DNA of 64,000 bases from Paraspadella gotoi (taxonomy: Eukaryota; Chaetognatha), in assembly GCA_051294375.1 (NCBI GenBank), contig CM119268.1, forward strand, positions 22,628,580 to 22,692,579, read 5' to 3'. Below, piece by piece: positions 1 through 17,132 of the stretch. The notes beneath the pieces were generated by a model, which searched no databases, was not told the DNA's origin, and worked only from the letters and a program-made list of their open reading frames with translations. A program made the position numbers and the translations under genes. Numbering within the stretch: position 1 is the stretch's first letter; every line of letters begins with the position of its first letter.

Positions 1-101
1 TCTTCGGCGACGCATGATTTTCACGTGACGATCACGTGATTTCAACGAGATCGTCTCTCGATCGATCTCCGCCTCCCAACTCTTCCACCCCCCCGTTCGA
101 A

Positions 102-4858
<4,757 letters not shown>

Positions 4859-7800
4859 GGTCTACTGATGGGGGAGAAGGGCGTCTCGTCGAGGAGCGAT
4901 GGTGGCCTGGTGGGAGGCGGAAGAGAAGAAGTTCGTTTGACGCCAAGAAAGAAAGAAGTCGTCGGTCGAATTGAGTAATAAAAAACGGAATTAACCCGAA
5001 TCACGTAAAACAATTCGGTCGAGTCGCAATTAATTTCCCCGAATGTTAATCGAATTAAAGGAAGGAGAGACCGCATGTTGCGAAGTCGAGAGAGAGAAAC
5101 AAATGGACAACGTTTTTCGAGAAAGTCACTCGTGAAGGGGGGGGGAGAGAAGAGAACCTCTTTTCAATTCCCCACTTGATTTATTAACTATACTAATTAT
5201 CGTCCCTCAACCCCCAAACAAAAAAAGGGGGAACAAAAAAGAAAAAACACCATAAATTAAGACGAAAAATTGGTTCGGTTTAAAAAAAAAAAACAAAACA
5301 AAAAAAAAACCGGGAGAAATACGTCATTCTCCCCGCGAAGTCGTAAAATAAAAGTTCTCGCGAATAACAACCACAACAACAACACCTCTCGGACGGGCCA
5401 CCCCGAGGCTTTCCCTCCCGTCACTCTCTCTGGGATCGTAAAAAACAAGGCAGCCTACGATCGAGACCTAAACGAACAAACAATAACAACAACAACGACA
5501 AACGAAGAATCAATAACAACAACAACGATAAATGAGGGCCCCGATTACCCGAGGGATGAGGGGCGGTCGTAACTTACCATGAACTGGAGAGTTGGTCCCG
5601 CGCGTCCCGACGAAGTTGATCCGAGGGGTTTTTATAAGAGAGTAAGTGAAGACGCGAAGGGGAAAAGTCAAGTTAATTAAAAGGGGAAGAGAAGAGAGGA
5701 TAAACTATATAAATTCTCTCTCTCTCTCTTTCTCTCTATCCATCGTTTTCAATCCTTCACTTTTTTTTCTCTCTCTCTCTCTATCGACTGGTTGAACGAT
5801 AAAACACTACCAGATATGTGGGGTATTTTGTCCGAGCGGAGAGAGAGAGAGAGAGAAAAGAGGGCGAGCGGGAGAGAGTTGAGACGATGGAGAGCGAGCG
5901 ATGGAGAAAGGTGAATCGCCGACAAACTAGAGAGAGAGAGGCCGAGAGAGAGAGAGAGAAAAAAAGTCTCGACGCATTTGAGGGACGAATTGAATGATGT
6001 ATCTTTGTTTCGGTAGACGGACGTTGTCCTTCGTTTATAAACGAGAAACAGGCACGCGTGGTGGAGGGGGAGAGGGAGAGAGAGATGATCAGTGACACAC
6101 TTTACGTGAGATTTGAATGACGTGAAGTGAAAAAAATACAGAGGGAGAGAGAAAGAGGGAGGAAAAGTGGCCAAAATCAGATTTTTTAAAAAAAATCTTT
6201 GCCCAAGTTTTTTTTAATTCTGTGGTTAAACAACGAAGGAAATTCCGTCAATCGTTTTAAAGGCGGCGAGTAGAGTATTTCATCTTTTCAATTTAAGCGC
6301 AGATAATCTTCGTCATTCCACTATTTCCTTTTCGCCTTTTTTTTTTCTTTCCCAGTTGCGAGAACGAGACAAAAAGTCGTCGAGTTCTCTCTCTCGTTTT
6401 GGCATTTAGGGATTGGCAATTGCCCAGATGGCCAAAGTTATTGCAGATTCGAAGTAATAAAAGCGGGAAAAAGGGGCGGAGGGAAATCTCTTTTTTTTTG
6501 GTAGTAAGGCGAGTAGAAGGAGATGTGTTAGGATGGGGGGGGGGAGGGTCGATGGGGATGTTGAAGAAGACGATGGGGAAATGTTAAAGAGGGCGTTGCG
6601 CCGTAGATTTTGCGAGTTTGTCCTTGAATCGTGACGAGTACGACGTCCGGGCGCCCGATTCCCACGCCCGAGTTGCGCAGCCCCAACGGAAAATGCCCCA
6701 ACGGAAAATAAGGAAACAAATTGTGCGGGAGAGCGATTGCCTTTAAAAGTTGAACGATGCCGAAGAGCGGATGCCAAAGTATTGCAGCTCAAGAAAGAGA
6801 GCGAATGCCCAAGAGCGAATTTTGCCTCATCGATTTTAAAGACGATTTTTTTTATCCGTTGAATGAAATCATTTCGTCGAAGACCCGAGGGGAAAAAAAA
6901 ACTCTGGCCTACATTTCCGATTATCGTTTTAAAAATGCAATGATTAAAATTTTTGTTATCGTTTATCATTTATATTTGATATTTGCGTTTCGTTCACTTT
7001 TCGCAACGATTCGCGAGTGGAACATTTCGATAATTTTTTTTCCCTTTTGTATTTTCAATATTCAGTTTTCGTGTGCTCTTATTATTTTTATTATTACTAT
7101 TATTTTCAAGATTCAGTTTTCGTGTGCGATTATTTCCGTCGATCGAAAAGTCGAGGGCGAAAATATCCTTTTCGCTCGCGTCGGTCAGAAAGAGAGAGAG
7201 AGTGCGCTCTCAATCTCTCTCTCTCGCTCGCTCTCTTCTTTTTCCAGACACGTGATCGTGACTTTTAATCGATGATCACGTGACCCCTTCCGAACCAAAG
7301 AGAAAGAGAGAATTTAGCGGCGGCGAAGTTGATTCGATTAGCGCCGGTCGGCGGGGGGAAGGAGGAGGATGAGGAGGAGGAGGAAGAGAGGATCGACGTC
7401 CTTCGACTAAAAAAGGGAAGAAAAAATAATCTGAGGGTCTCCAGGTTATTTCTCGGGGGTTCAATGAACGACGCGAACGATAGCGAGAGCGAGGCGGGTT
7501 AATAAAAGAGAGAGAGAACGAGACGCCCGAAGCCGCGCGCGCGTTAGTGAGTCTCTTTCCGGAGAGGATTTATAACCCAATTTACTCTCTCTCTCTCTCT
7601 CTCTCTTTGTTTTTAAGCTTCGTTTCTCGATTATGTTTCAATTTGTCAAATTCGCTCGAAAAAAAAAATTATTTCATCGTTTTGAGCAGAAATTAATGAT
7701 TTTTTTTTATTTTGTGAAGCGCGCGGGATTTTTTAAAATGTAATTTTTTTCGCGATGAATTGGAAGGCAGTTTTTTTTTTCTTTCGAAGCCAAAGGATGA

Positions 7801-8065
7801 AAGATCGAACGAATGAATCTTTACGACAGATTTCTTTTTTTTATTTTTTAACTCGATCGATTCGGAAAGAGAAATATTTATAACAAATCCTTTTTTTAAA
7901 CTTTCTTTTAGCTTTATGTTACTTTAAAAACGAGTCTCGATTTTTTTTATTTTAACGGTTTTTAAAATAAATTCGCCGTTTGTAAAACTAGAAATTAAAT
8001 AAAATGTAATAAAAATTTTAATCACAAATATGCTATAAACAATGATTCGTTTCGAGGTGAATAAA

Positions 8066-8067
<2 letters not shown>

Positions 8068-8142
<75 letters not shown>
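8068..8142. repeat. (GA)n microsatellite
   Basis: Almost uninterrupted GA dinucleotide repeat in intergenic DNA; the Arg-Glu frames across it are artefacts. Confidence 0.95.
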
Positions 8143-8144
<2 letters not shown>

Positions 8145-8462
8145 ACTACTGGAAATCAGATTTGTGGGTCGATTGTCGTTTCTCAACGAAAACCCGAGGG
8201 CGAGTCGCTCGGAGACCGATCCAAAATAATCATTAGGCAAAGAAAAAAAAATCTGTAATCAGTGATGTAAAAAATTTAAAAAAATAAATAAACTAAGCGC
8301 CCGATACGAGCAGAATTTAAAAAAAAAGAAAATCAAATTCGTTTAGTTTTCCTTAAAAAAAAAAGAAAAAAGAAAAGTGACTTTTGATTTCGTGGAAAAA
8401 AATCCTGAGTCATCGACATCGTTTCATCGTCGCCAATCCGAAAAAAAGGGAGTGGAGGCTGT

Positions 8463-8541
<79 letters not shown>

Positions 8542-8563
8542 GAGAGAGAGAAAGAGAGAGAGA

Positions 8564-8619
<56 letters not shown>

Positions 8620-8647
8620 GAAATACTACCGCTACAAAGTCACTTTG

Positions 8648-8727
<80 letters not shown>
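8463..8727. repeat. Compound (GA)n microsatellite
   Basis: Two long GA tracts with occasional AA interruptions, separated by about 35 bp of unique sequence (8618-8650). No coding value. Confidence 0.95.
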
Positions 8728-9038
8728 TAAATGAAATTGAATAAAAACCAAAGGCTTTTAAGTTACATCCGTCGACGTCTCTTTTCATCGAGGAAGACAA
8801 AGAAGTCTTGACAGATTACTGTCGCATCGGAGTTCGACGAGGCCTTGCGGGAGACCGAGTGTTTCGACGTCTCTATCTCTATCCGGAGATCGAGAGTGGA
8901 GATCGACCACCACGAAGGAGGACAAAGGATTTTGACAACAAAAGAAGACGATGAACAAAGACGACAGAGATTGCCTTTCATCTCAGCAGAAAACTCCGGC
9001 CTAACGCGGTCGTCTCGATCGTTCGATCATTCCATCTT

Positions 9039-10362
9039 TCAAGAGACTGAAGCGTCGAATCTCCGCCAATCCACATTTTCAAATTCCTCGCAAACGACGG
9101 ACGTCCAAGACCCTTGTTTTTGTTGTTGTTGTTTTCCTCGAGCCTCTCCATCCCGTCTGTAGGCGATGACTCGACACGGATGCAGATTCTCCGCATCCAA
9201 GATGGCGGAGCGAATGATCCTCAAACAGTTCGTCGAGATCCCGCCCTCTTCCTCCTCTCCGCCTTCCCAGTCCGCCTCGGACAGGCTCGGCTTGTTCAGT
9301 TGTTTTCCGTGAAAGGAGGTGGCGCTGGCGGTTTTGAGGAAAAGGGCGGAGAGGCGGCGCCAACGGGCGGCGGGGAGACGAAGGAGGGATTGGACGAGGC
9401 GGATATCGGGGAGAGAGGCGGGGGAAGAACTGATAGGAGAGTTGAAAAAATGGGAAAGATTGTGAATAAAGGAGCAGAGAAAATGGGGTATAAAAGGCGG
9501 AGGGAGAAGACAAAAAATAAATGAGTAAATCCATCTTTGCTAATCTTTATAAAGTCTTATTAAAAGTATCGCGACAACAGTAAAAAAAACCTCTAAGAAA
9601 CTCCAATAAAAATATACGAGATATTTTTTTAAACTGCTACAATATGCAAATGAGGTTTAAGTACTCGGCTGAAACGGACAAGTAATTCCCCTACCAAAAT
9701 ATAGAAAGGATCAAGTCATACAGAAAAATAAACTAACCCTTACCCACCCTTCAACCTCACCAAGTCCCATCCTCGACGAGGACGGTTCCTCCGCCGCGAA
9801 CTTCGAATCTTTCCGGCGTCAACGACTCCGCTATTTCCGTTTGATTCAAATCCGCGCCGGCAGGAATGGCAGCGGCGGAGCCGCACCGCCGCGGAGGAAC
9901 GCCGCAGCACCGGCAAACGACTTGGAAGTGGAGACGTTGGACGTAAACGACGCGACCGAGCGTCCACCACCGGCCACGGATGTTCGAGCGATCGTCGGAC
10001 GCCGTCTCAACCAACGCGTCGCGAAAGAACTTAAAGCCGTAGCGGTTTCCGGCGCACGTTACGCTGAAACCGGATAGAGAAAAAAGAGCGGCGGACGGCG
10101 GCGATACAATGTCGCAACTGTTAGACGGGAAACCATTTTCCTCATATTTCTTTTTTTCCTGACTTTCTCCGAAGTTTTCATCCGTTTTTTCGACCAAGAT
10201 TTTTCGGACGTCAAGACTCTTGGGCGCGTTTTGGTCGAGATGGCGAACCTCTCTCGTCTCTCCCGCTCGCGAATACGCGTCGCCTTCCAGCGGCGAAGAA
10301 TCGTCGTCGTCGTCGAAAAGATTCACTGCGCTGCAGTCCAAAAGGGCGGAGGCTGCGGTCAT
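9039..10362 (-). CDS. Uncertain two-exon gene; possible OB-fold/zinc-ribbon protein
   Basis: I do not recognise this confidently. Exon 1 reads from an ATG at 10362 down to 9761, ending at a good donor (TTG|GTGAGG). Exon 2 can start at 9324 after CGCCAG and runs in compatible phase to a TGA at 9039-9041, giving about 285 residues. The N-terminal half is acidic and looks disordered (DDDDDSSPLEG). The middle has a hydrophobic strand followed by paired cysteines (LHFQVVCRCCGVPPRRCG) and then TVLVEDGTC. This order, strand, CxxC-like pairs, then a (V)EDGTA-like strand, recalls OB folds with an inserted zinc ribbon as in CST/CTC1-type proteins. That resemblance is inference only. The frame stays open in GC-rich sequence, which favours coding, but the start and the intron are unproven. 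It lies 557 bp downstream of the INTS6 stop on the same strand. Confidence 0.35.
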
Positions 10363-10918
10363 TGTCGCCGCAGCCGTAAAAGGCCGACGCAGGAGATAAA
10401 AATATCAAGACCAGAGAATTGGAATTAATTCGTGAGAGGCGATTGAGAAGAGAAACTGGACTAGGCTGAAAACGGAACAAATTTTTTTAATGATGGCAAT
10501 AAAACAATAATAATAATAATAATAATAATAATATTAAGAAGAAAAAATAATAAAGAATTCTAAACGAGCCTCAATTTGGTAAATTCGTAAATTCCTCGGG
10601 TCGTTAGGGCGAAGAGACAACGTCGAGGGGAGAGGGTGGGGAAGGAAGGTAAGAAAGGGCAGAGGTGGGGGGGGGAGAATCGAAGAAGGCTATCACAGAG
10701 AATCGATTCAAACGGGAGAAATAGACAGAGCGGGGTAGTGTTGTTCCAAGTTTGGAGGAATGCCGGATTTAAATCATTTCCCGTTGAAATTTTTCATGAT
10801 CAGTTTTCGATTTCATTTTCCTCCTTTCCTTTGCTCCACTCGCTTCCCTCTCCTTTCTTTCCTCCTTTCCTTTCCTATCCTTTCTTTCCTCCTTTCATTT
10901 TCCCCGTCGCCTCCCACA
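10363..10918. other. Intergenic spacer downstream of INTS6
   Basis: Likely holds the INTS6 3' UTR and the promoter of the uncertain gene at 9039-10362. Contains an (AAT)n tract at about 10505-10536 and a pyrimidine-rich stretch from 10800. No gene seen. Confidence 0.5.
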
Positions 10919-13347
10919 TCAACTCATCACCTCCTCCTCCTCTTCTTCCTCTTCCTCCCCGTTCTCCTCCTCCTTCTCCCCCTCCGCCTCCATCAACTCC
11001 TCCAACCCGCTCAACAATTCCGCCAACGCCCTCCGCTTGAACCTCAGCGCCTCCCGCTGCGCGATCCGCACCAGCAGCAGCCGCCGCGGCGCCGGGTGCT
11101 TCGCGTCCGAGAGGATGGCGAAGAGAGCGTTGAAGTTTTTGCCCGGGCGCCGGACTTCGTTGAGGACGGAGCGTTTGAGCGCCGGGGCGATGGAATCGGC
11201 GCCGGAATCCGCGGCAGCGCCGTCTAATGCAGTCTGGTGGCGGAGAGATGATTTAGGAGAGAGTCGTTCGTCGTTGTTGTTGTCGGGAGAGGAAGAAGAC
11301 AAGAGACGAGCGACGACGGAGGACGAGGCGGCGCCGTTGCAGAGCGCCGGTGGCGGCGTTTTGGCGCCGGCTTCGGCGCCGAGGCGGGACGACGTCAACC
11401 ACCTCGCCAGATCCGGCGACGCGGGGTCTTTGGAATGGAGGTGGTGAGGGGGCGTGGACGGCGTCGCGTCGAGGGGAACGATGTGGGCGGAGAGAGGGAG
11501 ACCGCCGTTGGAGAGGGGCTCTGAAAGAACGGGACCTGGAAGAGTTGGGGAAAGAGGGGGAGGAAGTCTAGACATTAAACAAACAAACAAATAGCAATTC
11601 TTTCTTCCCGCCCTTTTCACCTTCGCCCTTGTCCATGTACTGCACGTCTTCCAAGTCCTCGGACTCTAGGAGGAGGAGATCCTCCTCCGTGAAGTCTTCA
11701 TCCGCGGAACCGGTCGTCGACGAGGCCGGCGACGTCGGCGGCGAAAGCAGCGGCGATCGGAGAGAGTTGATCGTGAAATCGCGCGGGAGAGGACCGGGCT
11801 TTCGCTTTGGGCGCGGGGAGCCGGGCACGCCGTCTGAAATGTATTGCGATAAATTAAATGATAGAAAGATAATGATCGTGGATAATATAGTAAAACAGAA
11901 TCTGACCGAGGGTCGGGGCGAGGCGCTTCCGGTCGCGACCCTGAGGAGAGTTTCCAACTTCGTCGATCTCGTCCGCCATCATGGATTTGTTCACCTTGAA
12001 CGGGTTACCGAACATGTGCTGCCTGTAAGGGGGGGAAGGGTTGGGGTGGGAAACGGTGAACAATAGAAAATAGAGCAAGTTATATTATAGGGGTGAAATA
12101 AGTACAGTGTCGCAAATAGGGGGGAGGGGAGAAGAGTGGGAGCAAGGTGGGAATAGTGATATGAAGCCGAGTTATAAAAGATTAACATTTAATGCAAGAA
12201 GAATTGAGTATTCTTTAATAACATTTGCATATTGCTGTGTTGAGATGAACTTGCCAAAAGTCTCGCAAATTTTTTTTTCCAGTTCTATTCTGAAAAGCTG
12301 CTCTGAGGGATCAATATTATGAGAAACAAAAACTTCGCAAGACACAACACAACACAACACAACACAACACAACACAAAACAACACAACACAACACAACAC
12401 AACACAACGGGCTGCGACTTTCTCTAAATCGATCTTGTGAGAACAAAGTCGTTAATCGATGTCTTGAAAATGAATATAATGCTTGGATGTACCCCACCTG
12501 ACGGGGATGTTCTCCACTTCTCTCAGCGGAGGCGGCATCCTCTTCAAGTAGTCCTGATAGTTGCCCATTTCCTGAACGGGGATGGCGTGGCGTTGGTCGT
12601 CGTCTTGCATCTGCACCCACGATGCCTTCTTCTTCAAGAGGTTCGCCCGCATCTTCGCCACGTGGGAGATGAGGCTCTTGCGAGGAATGTCGAACGGGTT
12701 GCGGAAACTCTGGAGGAACAAAGGAGTTTAATTAAAAACTCTCTCTCTCTCTCTCAACCCTTCAAAAAAAAACAAAACAAAACAAACCTGCAATGAAATG
12801 TTGGGCTCTTTGATCGCGAGAGAGAAATTGGGAAACTCCTTTAGTTCCGATCGAAGGTTCGACAGAGTGGAGAGATTCCCGGAGACGCTCTCCAACAGCT
12901 CGTCGAAGTCTCGGCGCTGGAGGATGGACGAGCCTGCAGTTTACGAGGGGGAGGAAGTTATTTACATGCATCGATATATTATAATTAACTTTTTAAACTC
13001 ACTCGGTGGGTTGGACCTTTCAACAACTTTAATGCCATCGGCGCAAAGGGGGACCTTTTGCCCGACCATCCCGACCATTCGTTCGAACTCAACCTGAAGA
13101 ATAAAGAAATTTCGAGAACAAAAAAAGAATAAATATAAAAGTTGAGATATAAAGTATGAACCAACGTTAAACGAACCTTGGCCTCGTTTTTCTTTTTTTT
13201 CAGTTGCGCCATGATGGAATAGGAGAGACACGAGTCGGACACGGTGTCGGGAACGAGATTGGGAACGCCCATTCTCTGAGACAAAGTTCGGGGAAGATTG
13301 AGTGATTAATTTTTTCTTTCTCTTTCTCACTTTCTTTCTCGACCCTT

Positions 13348-13404
<57 letters not shown>

Positions 13405-16400
13405 CCTCCTAACCTGCAACGCCCTCCTTAGCGGCGTGGCGTAGTAGGGCGGCATTGAGGCGAGGTAAGCGTCGAAGGCCTGGCGCCATTCCTTGGGCGG
13501 CTTCAGTTTGTTGTGCTTCTTCAAAAGTTCGTCGAGAAGAGGAAGGAGGACGGGGTAGTTGTAGGGCATCACGAAGAGATTCACGCAGCTCAAGTTCGTC
13601 GAGGCTTTGAGGTAACCGAAGGGCGAGGAAATGTCCGTCTCTCTCCCGCTCGAACTCACGAACACCTGAGGGCGAATGAGAGAGAATGAAATATAATCCC
13701 TGGTACGAGTGCGGAATTATATCGATCGAAAAGTGTTGAAAAACTCATTTGCATATCGCAGCCATTGAGATGAATGTTTAAAAATATTAATATTTCAAAA
13801 TTTTAAGAATATATATGGTTCTTATAAACTAATTTTTGAGTAGGATGAGAAAGGAAAAGGAAGCAATAGAATTTGGAACTATTTAAAAATCTTGATATTG
13901 TGGCGGTATATTCACACCGCCTCACATCCACCATCGTTCAGCCAAATCCATTGGCTCAGAGGGGGAACACACCATCCCAGGCGTAGTGTTCCATCCATAG
14001 TCCTAACGACTTCCCTCTGCGTTGGCAAAGCGAGACCGTCCTAATGGGCATCACAGGCAACCCGGTTGTTGCCATAATATCATATTAAAATGCTGAAATT
14101 AAAAGAATCGCTCAAAATATTAGTCTTGACATTCTTTCAGCCAACATTGCTCATATCAAAACTATTCCATTTTTAGGAGCATTGCATTGGAAAGAAACCT
14201 TGGAAAGAAACCTTGGAAAGAAACCTTGAGACAAAAAATAAATAAAACCTGAAGGTAGTTAAAAACGTTGCAGTAAGAAATAAATATTAAGCTACCTGCC
14301 AGCAGATGTGGGGTTGTTTTCTCTCCAAGATGAATTGGGTCAGCGGCGAAGGTTCCAACTCGTACTTGTCGAAAGGGAGATTCTCAACGACCATGGGTTC
14401 GCAGGGAGAGCAGCTGAACTTGAGGACAGGGTGGGCGTGTCTTGGCGGAAGGCGGGTCAGCTTCAAGTCAGGCCAGAAGGACTCGGGGATTGGCCAGTGG
14501 CCTAGTGAGGGGAAAGAGGGTGAAAAACGGGGAAGGAGAGTGAGAAGGAATAAAAAGAAGAGGGGAAAGGCAAGGAAGAGATATCCATTGTTAAAATGAA
14601 AACATTTGAGAAAGATGAGAATGAGATTTAAAAAGGACAAGAATAAGCGTCATACGTCGCTATTACGCAATATGTAGCGACGTTTTCGATAACATATAAA
14701 GAGGAACGAACTCTTATAAGTTCTCCCTCTTTCAACTAATTCAATTGAACTAAACCTCACCGACTGAGTATCCCTTTTGTGCGCTGCGCTGCACGTAAAT
14801 TAATTTGCGACACGAATGCCAGAGAGAGTTGGCGGCGCCAGCGGCGGCGCCGTTGGGGGGCGAGGGCGTTCCCTCGATGTCCTGAAAATGGCGCGAAAGG
14901 ATATGAATTGTTAAAACTATTTTTTTTATTATTTATGAAATTCATCGTCACCTTCGCGACTCCGTTTTCGTCGTCGTTGGCGTCGCCGTTTTCGTGGCTT
15001 CGATTCGTTGGAGGATCGGGTCCGATCTTCTCGAAATGAATCACGACTCCGCCTAAAATCAGATTTATGGGTAAAAGTGTAGTAGTCTTTATTTTAATTA
15101 CATATTAATTAAATATTCCATCCCTTTTTCGTCTCGTCTCTTTCTGGTCTCTCTGTCTCAATTTTCATTATTGTCCTTCTCGTCTCTTTCCAATCTCTCT
15201 CTCATCTCTTTGTCATTAAGTTCCCATTTCTTTTCCGTCTCTTTTCATCTCCTTCCCATATCAGTATCTCTCTTCCCATCTTACTTCCAGAGCCCTCCCA
15301 CTTCCACTCACCCTGCAACTTTTGCACGACGGACTCGAGGCACTGGTTGAGCGCCTTTTGCGAGGCGATGAGGTACGACCGCCCGCCCGTCTCTTCGCAG
15401 AGGGCGTTGAGGGGCGAGCGGTCGGCGGGCTGGACGAATCCCGCGCCCGCCTCTTGATGATCGACCGGGTGGTGACCGGGCAGAGAGAGAACGAAGGAGA
15501 AGACTCGTTGGTCCCATCGAAAGGGTTCCAGGGTCAGGTCGGCGCCCGGCAGCTGCGGTTCCTGCGGCAGGATGAGTCTGTCCTGGACGCGGCCCTGCAG
15601 AAAAAGCTTTCCGCCGTCGGTGATGGTGATGAGGACGGCGGGCTCGAAGTAAAAGGGACACCGGCCCATCCCGTACGTGTCGATACCCGTCGACATCCGG
15701 TTGACGTTGAGAAGATCGAAGGCTTGTTTGAGGGCGAACCCCGTGTTGGAGAGGCCGACGGCTGTCAAGGGGAGAGAATGGAGAGGGCTAAGGATATCAT
15801 GTCAAATACATCAGACCAAGACGAGTCAAAACGACGACCAAGTATTTTTTACGATTAAGTTGCCATTGGAAACTGACTCGCATAACGTGAATCAGCGTTA
15901 CTAACTAGTGATTATTGTTGATCTTACTTAAAGTTTCCAAACAGAATTAATTAGTTATTGCCTCTGTTAATACGCTTTATTACACAAATAGCGAATTTTT
16001 TTTTTTACCAAATACACCTTTAATTTCTCTCCATAATTGTGGTTTATTTCAGTCACCGCACCATCGTATTTCTAGAGAGGCACACCTTGAAGATTCTTGA
16101 GTTCGTGCATGAAGGTGGCGTGGGATTCCTTCCATCCGGCCTTCACGTTTCCAGGTGGATCCTCGAACGTCAACAGCATGTAACGGTCGGCTCGATGGGC
16201 GGGGTCGCGCTGACGAATTTTCATGAATACCTCCACCGCCCCTAAAGAGGGAAGATGATTAAAAGACAAGTCTATGAAGAGAGAGTTTGGTCTCATTTTA
16301 GTTGTGGTCTCTCGCCAGTTATTCTTCCTCTTTACCTTTGGCAATGTCGAGGTAGGTGGTTCCCAGGTAAGTTCGTTGGTTCATCGACGCCGAAGTGTCG

Positions 16401-16423
16401 ATGAGAAAAAGAATGATGGTCAT
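10919..16423 (-). CDS. INTS6: Integrator complex subunit 6
   Basis: Integrator scaffold subunit that recruits PP2A to RNA polymerase II and acts in snRNA 3' processing and promoter-proximal termination in the nucleus. Fourteen exons: 16336-16423, 16086-16241, 15312-15761, 14952-15052, 14761-14881, 14296-14501, 13414-13665, 13177-13275, 13003-13093, 12788-12933, 12498-12709, 11907-12022, 11621-11833, 10919-11535. The protein opens MTIILFLIDTSASMNQ, a von Willebrand A domain whose DTSAS supplies the MIDAS metal-site motif, followed by DRYMLLTFEDPP, FEPAVLITITDGGKL and EPFRWDQRVF. The middle contains the conserved YNYPVLLPLLDELLKKH and WRQAFDAYLASMPPYY region. The C-terminal exon carries EVRRPGKNFNALFAIL, the conserved INTS6 tail. 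It then adds an acidic Glu run before the stop, which vertebrate forms lack as far as I recall. All frames are intact. The exon 12 donor (CTCG|GTCAGA) is weak. Confidence 0.95.
12341..12409. repeat. (ACAAC)n pentanucleotide repeat in an INTS6 intron
   Basis: Tandem ACAAC units with one AACAA variant in the intron between the exons at 12498-12709 and 11907-12022. Confidence 0.95.
13351..13403. repeat. (TC)n microsatellite abutting an INTS6 exon
   Basis: TC tract within about 10 bp of the donor of the INTS6 exon at 13414-13665 (minus-strand GA run just inside the intron). Confidence 0.9.
13894..14081. mobile_element. 188-bp GC-rich island with short terminal inverted repeats in INTS6 intron 6
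   Basis: In an AT-rich intron a compact GC-rich block begins GATATTGTGGC and ends GCCATAATATC, an 11-bp inverted repeat with one mismatch. Just inside the left end is a hairpin, GGCGGT...ACCGCC. Near the right end GGCAAC...GTTGCC can also pair. No target-site duplication or polymerase III box is obvious. It could be a small MITE or a structured RNA gene. Confidence 0.45.
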
Positions 16424-17132
16424 TTTTTTTTTTTTTTGGTTTGTTTGTTTCAAGTTTAAGTTTAAATCTTCGCCCGCTCGGGTAAACAAACGCTTTACGA
16501 GTGCATCGTCGCCGAGTAACCCAAATTACTGAGCGATAAATCTTTTTAAGAAAAAAAAAACAAAGACAACGTAGTACGGTTGAACATAATTTTAAGTTTT
16601 TATAACAATCTGATTTAATGTATCGTGAAGAGCGACAACAACAGGAAGAAAAAAAACACGTCTGGATTTTGCGATAAAAAGAATCTAAAGTAAATGATCC
16701 GAAGTATAACGCGGGCTAAAAAAAACTCAGGATGCGCTCTCTCTCCGTAGGAGCGCATCATGGGAGTGCAGTATTTTCCGCTTTGATAAGTAAATAATAA
16801 ACGTTTAGTTTTAGGATCAGCGACGAAACCCCCATCGATCAATCTATATTTTACAATCGATCAACTCTCTCTCTTCACCGCTGGTTAATATAATTAATAT
16901 TAATAATATTTTAATATCACTGCAAAACAAGAAAGACGCAAGAATTCTTTCGCATCGGCATCTGGATGGGCAGGGTCAGAGCGACAAAAAACGAATAAAA
17001 AGAAGGCAAGACAGAAAATTATATAATCCTAAAGAAAACAAGTCGACCTAAACGCAACTCAATTCCCCCCCCTCCGGCCCCGGTGTCCTCACCATCCCTT
17101 CCCCCCCCCTTTTCCCCGCCAAACCCACTAAC
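16424..17132. other. INTS6 promoter side / RTF1 3' flank
   Basis: Spacer between the RTF1 stop and the INTS6 start, both minus strand. It must hold the RTF1 3' UTR and the INTS6 promoter. AT-rich, with poly-C tracts near 17065-17110. No additional gene supported. Confidence 0.5.

Larger units (their letters stand above)
4859..9038. other. Gene-poor region upstream of the kinase gene; purine/pyrimidine tracts
   Basis: About 4.2 kb with no coding exon I can support. It should contain the promoter and 5' UTR of the kinase gene at its left end, but no start site can be placed. It is dominated by A/T homopolymers and GA/TC microsatellites (5715-5960, 7190-7240, 7583-7607, 8068-8142, 8463-8727). 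The open frames here are Ser/Leu or Arg/Glu runs produced by (TC)n/(GA)n. Confidence 0.6.

Noticed and set aside
5715-8730. Several long open frames rich in Ser/Leu or Arg/Glu
   Set aside because: They translate (TC)n/(GA)n microsatellites, have no splice support and no family resemblance.
13894-14081. tRNA or 5S-derived SINE
   Set aside because: I could not find convincing A and B boxes or a poly(A)/simple-repeat tail.
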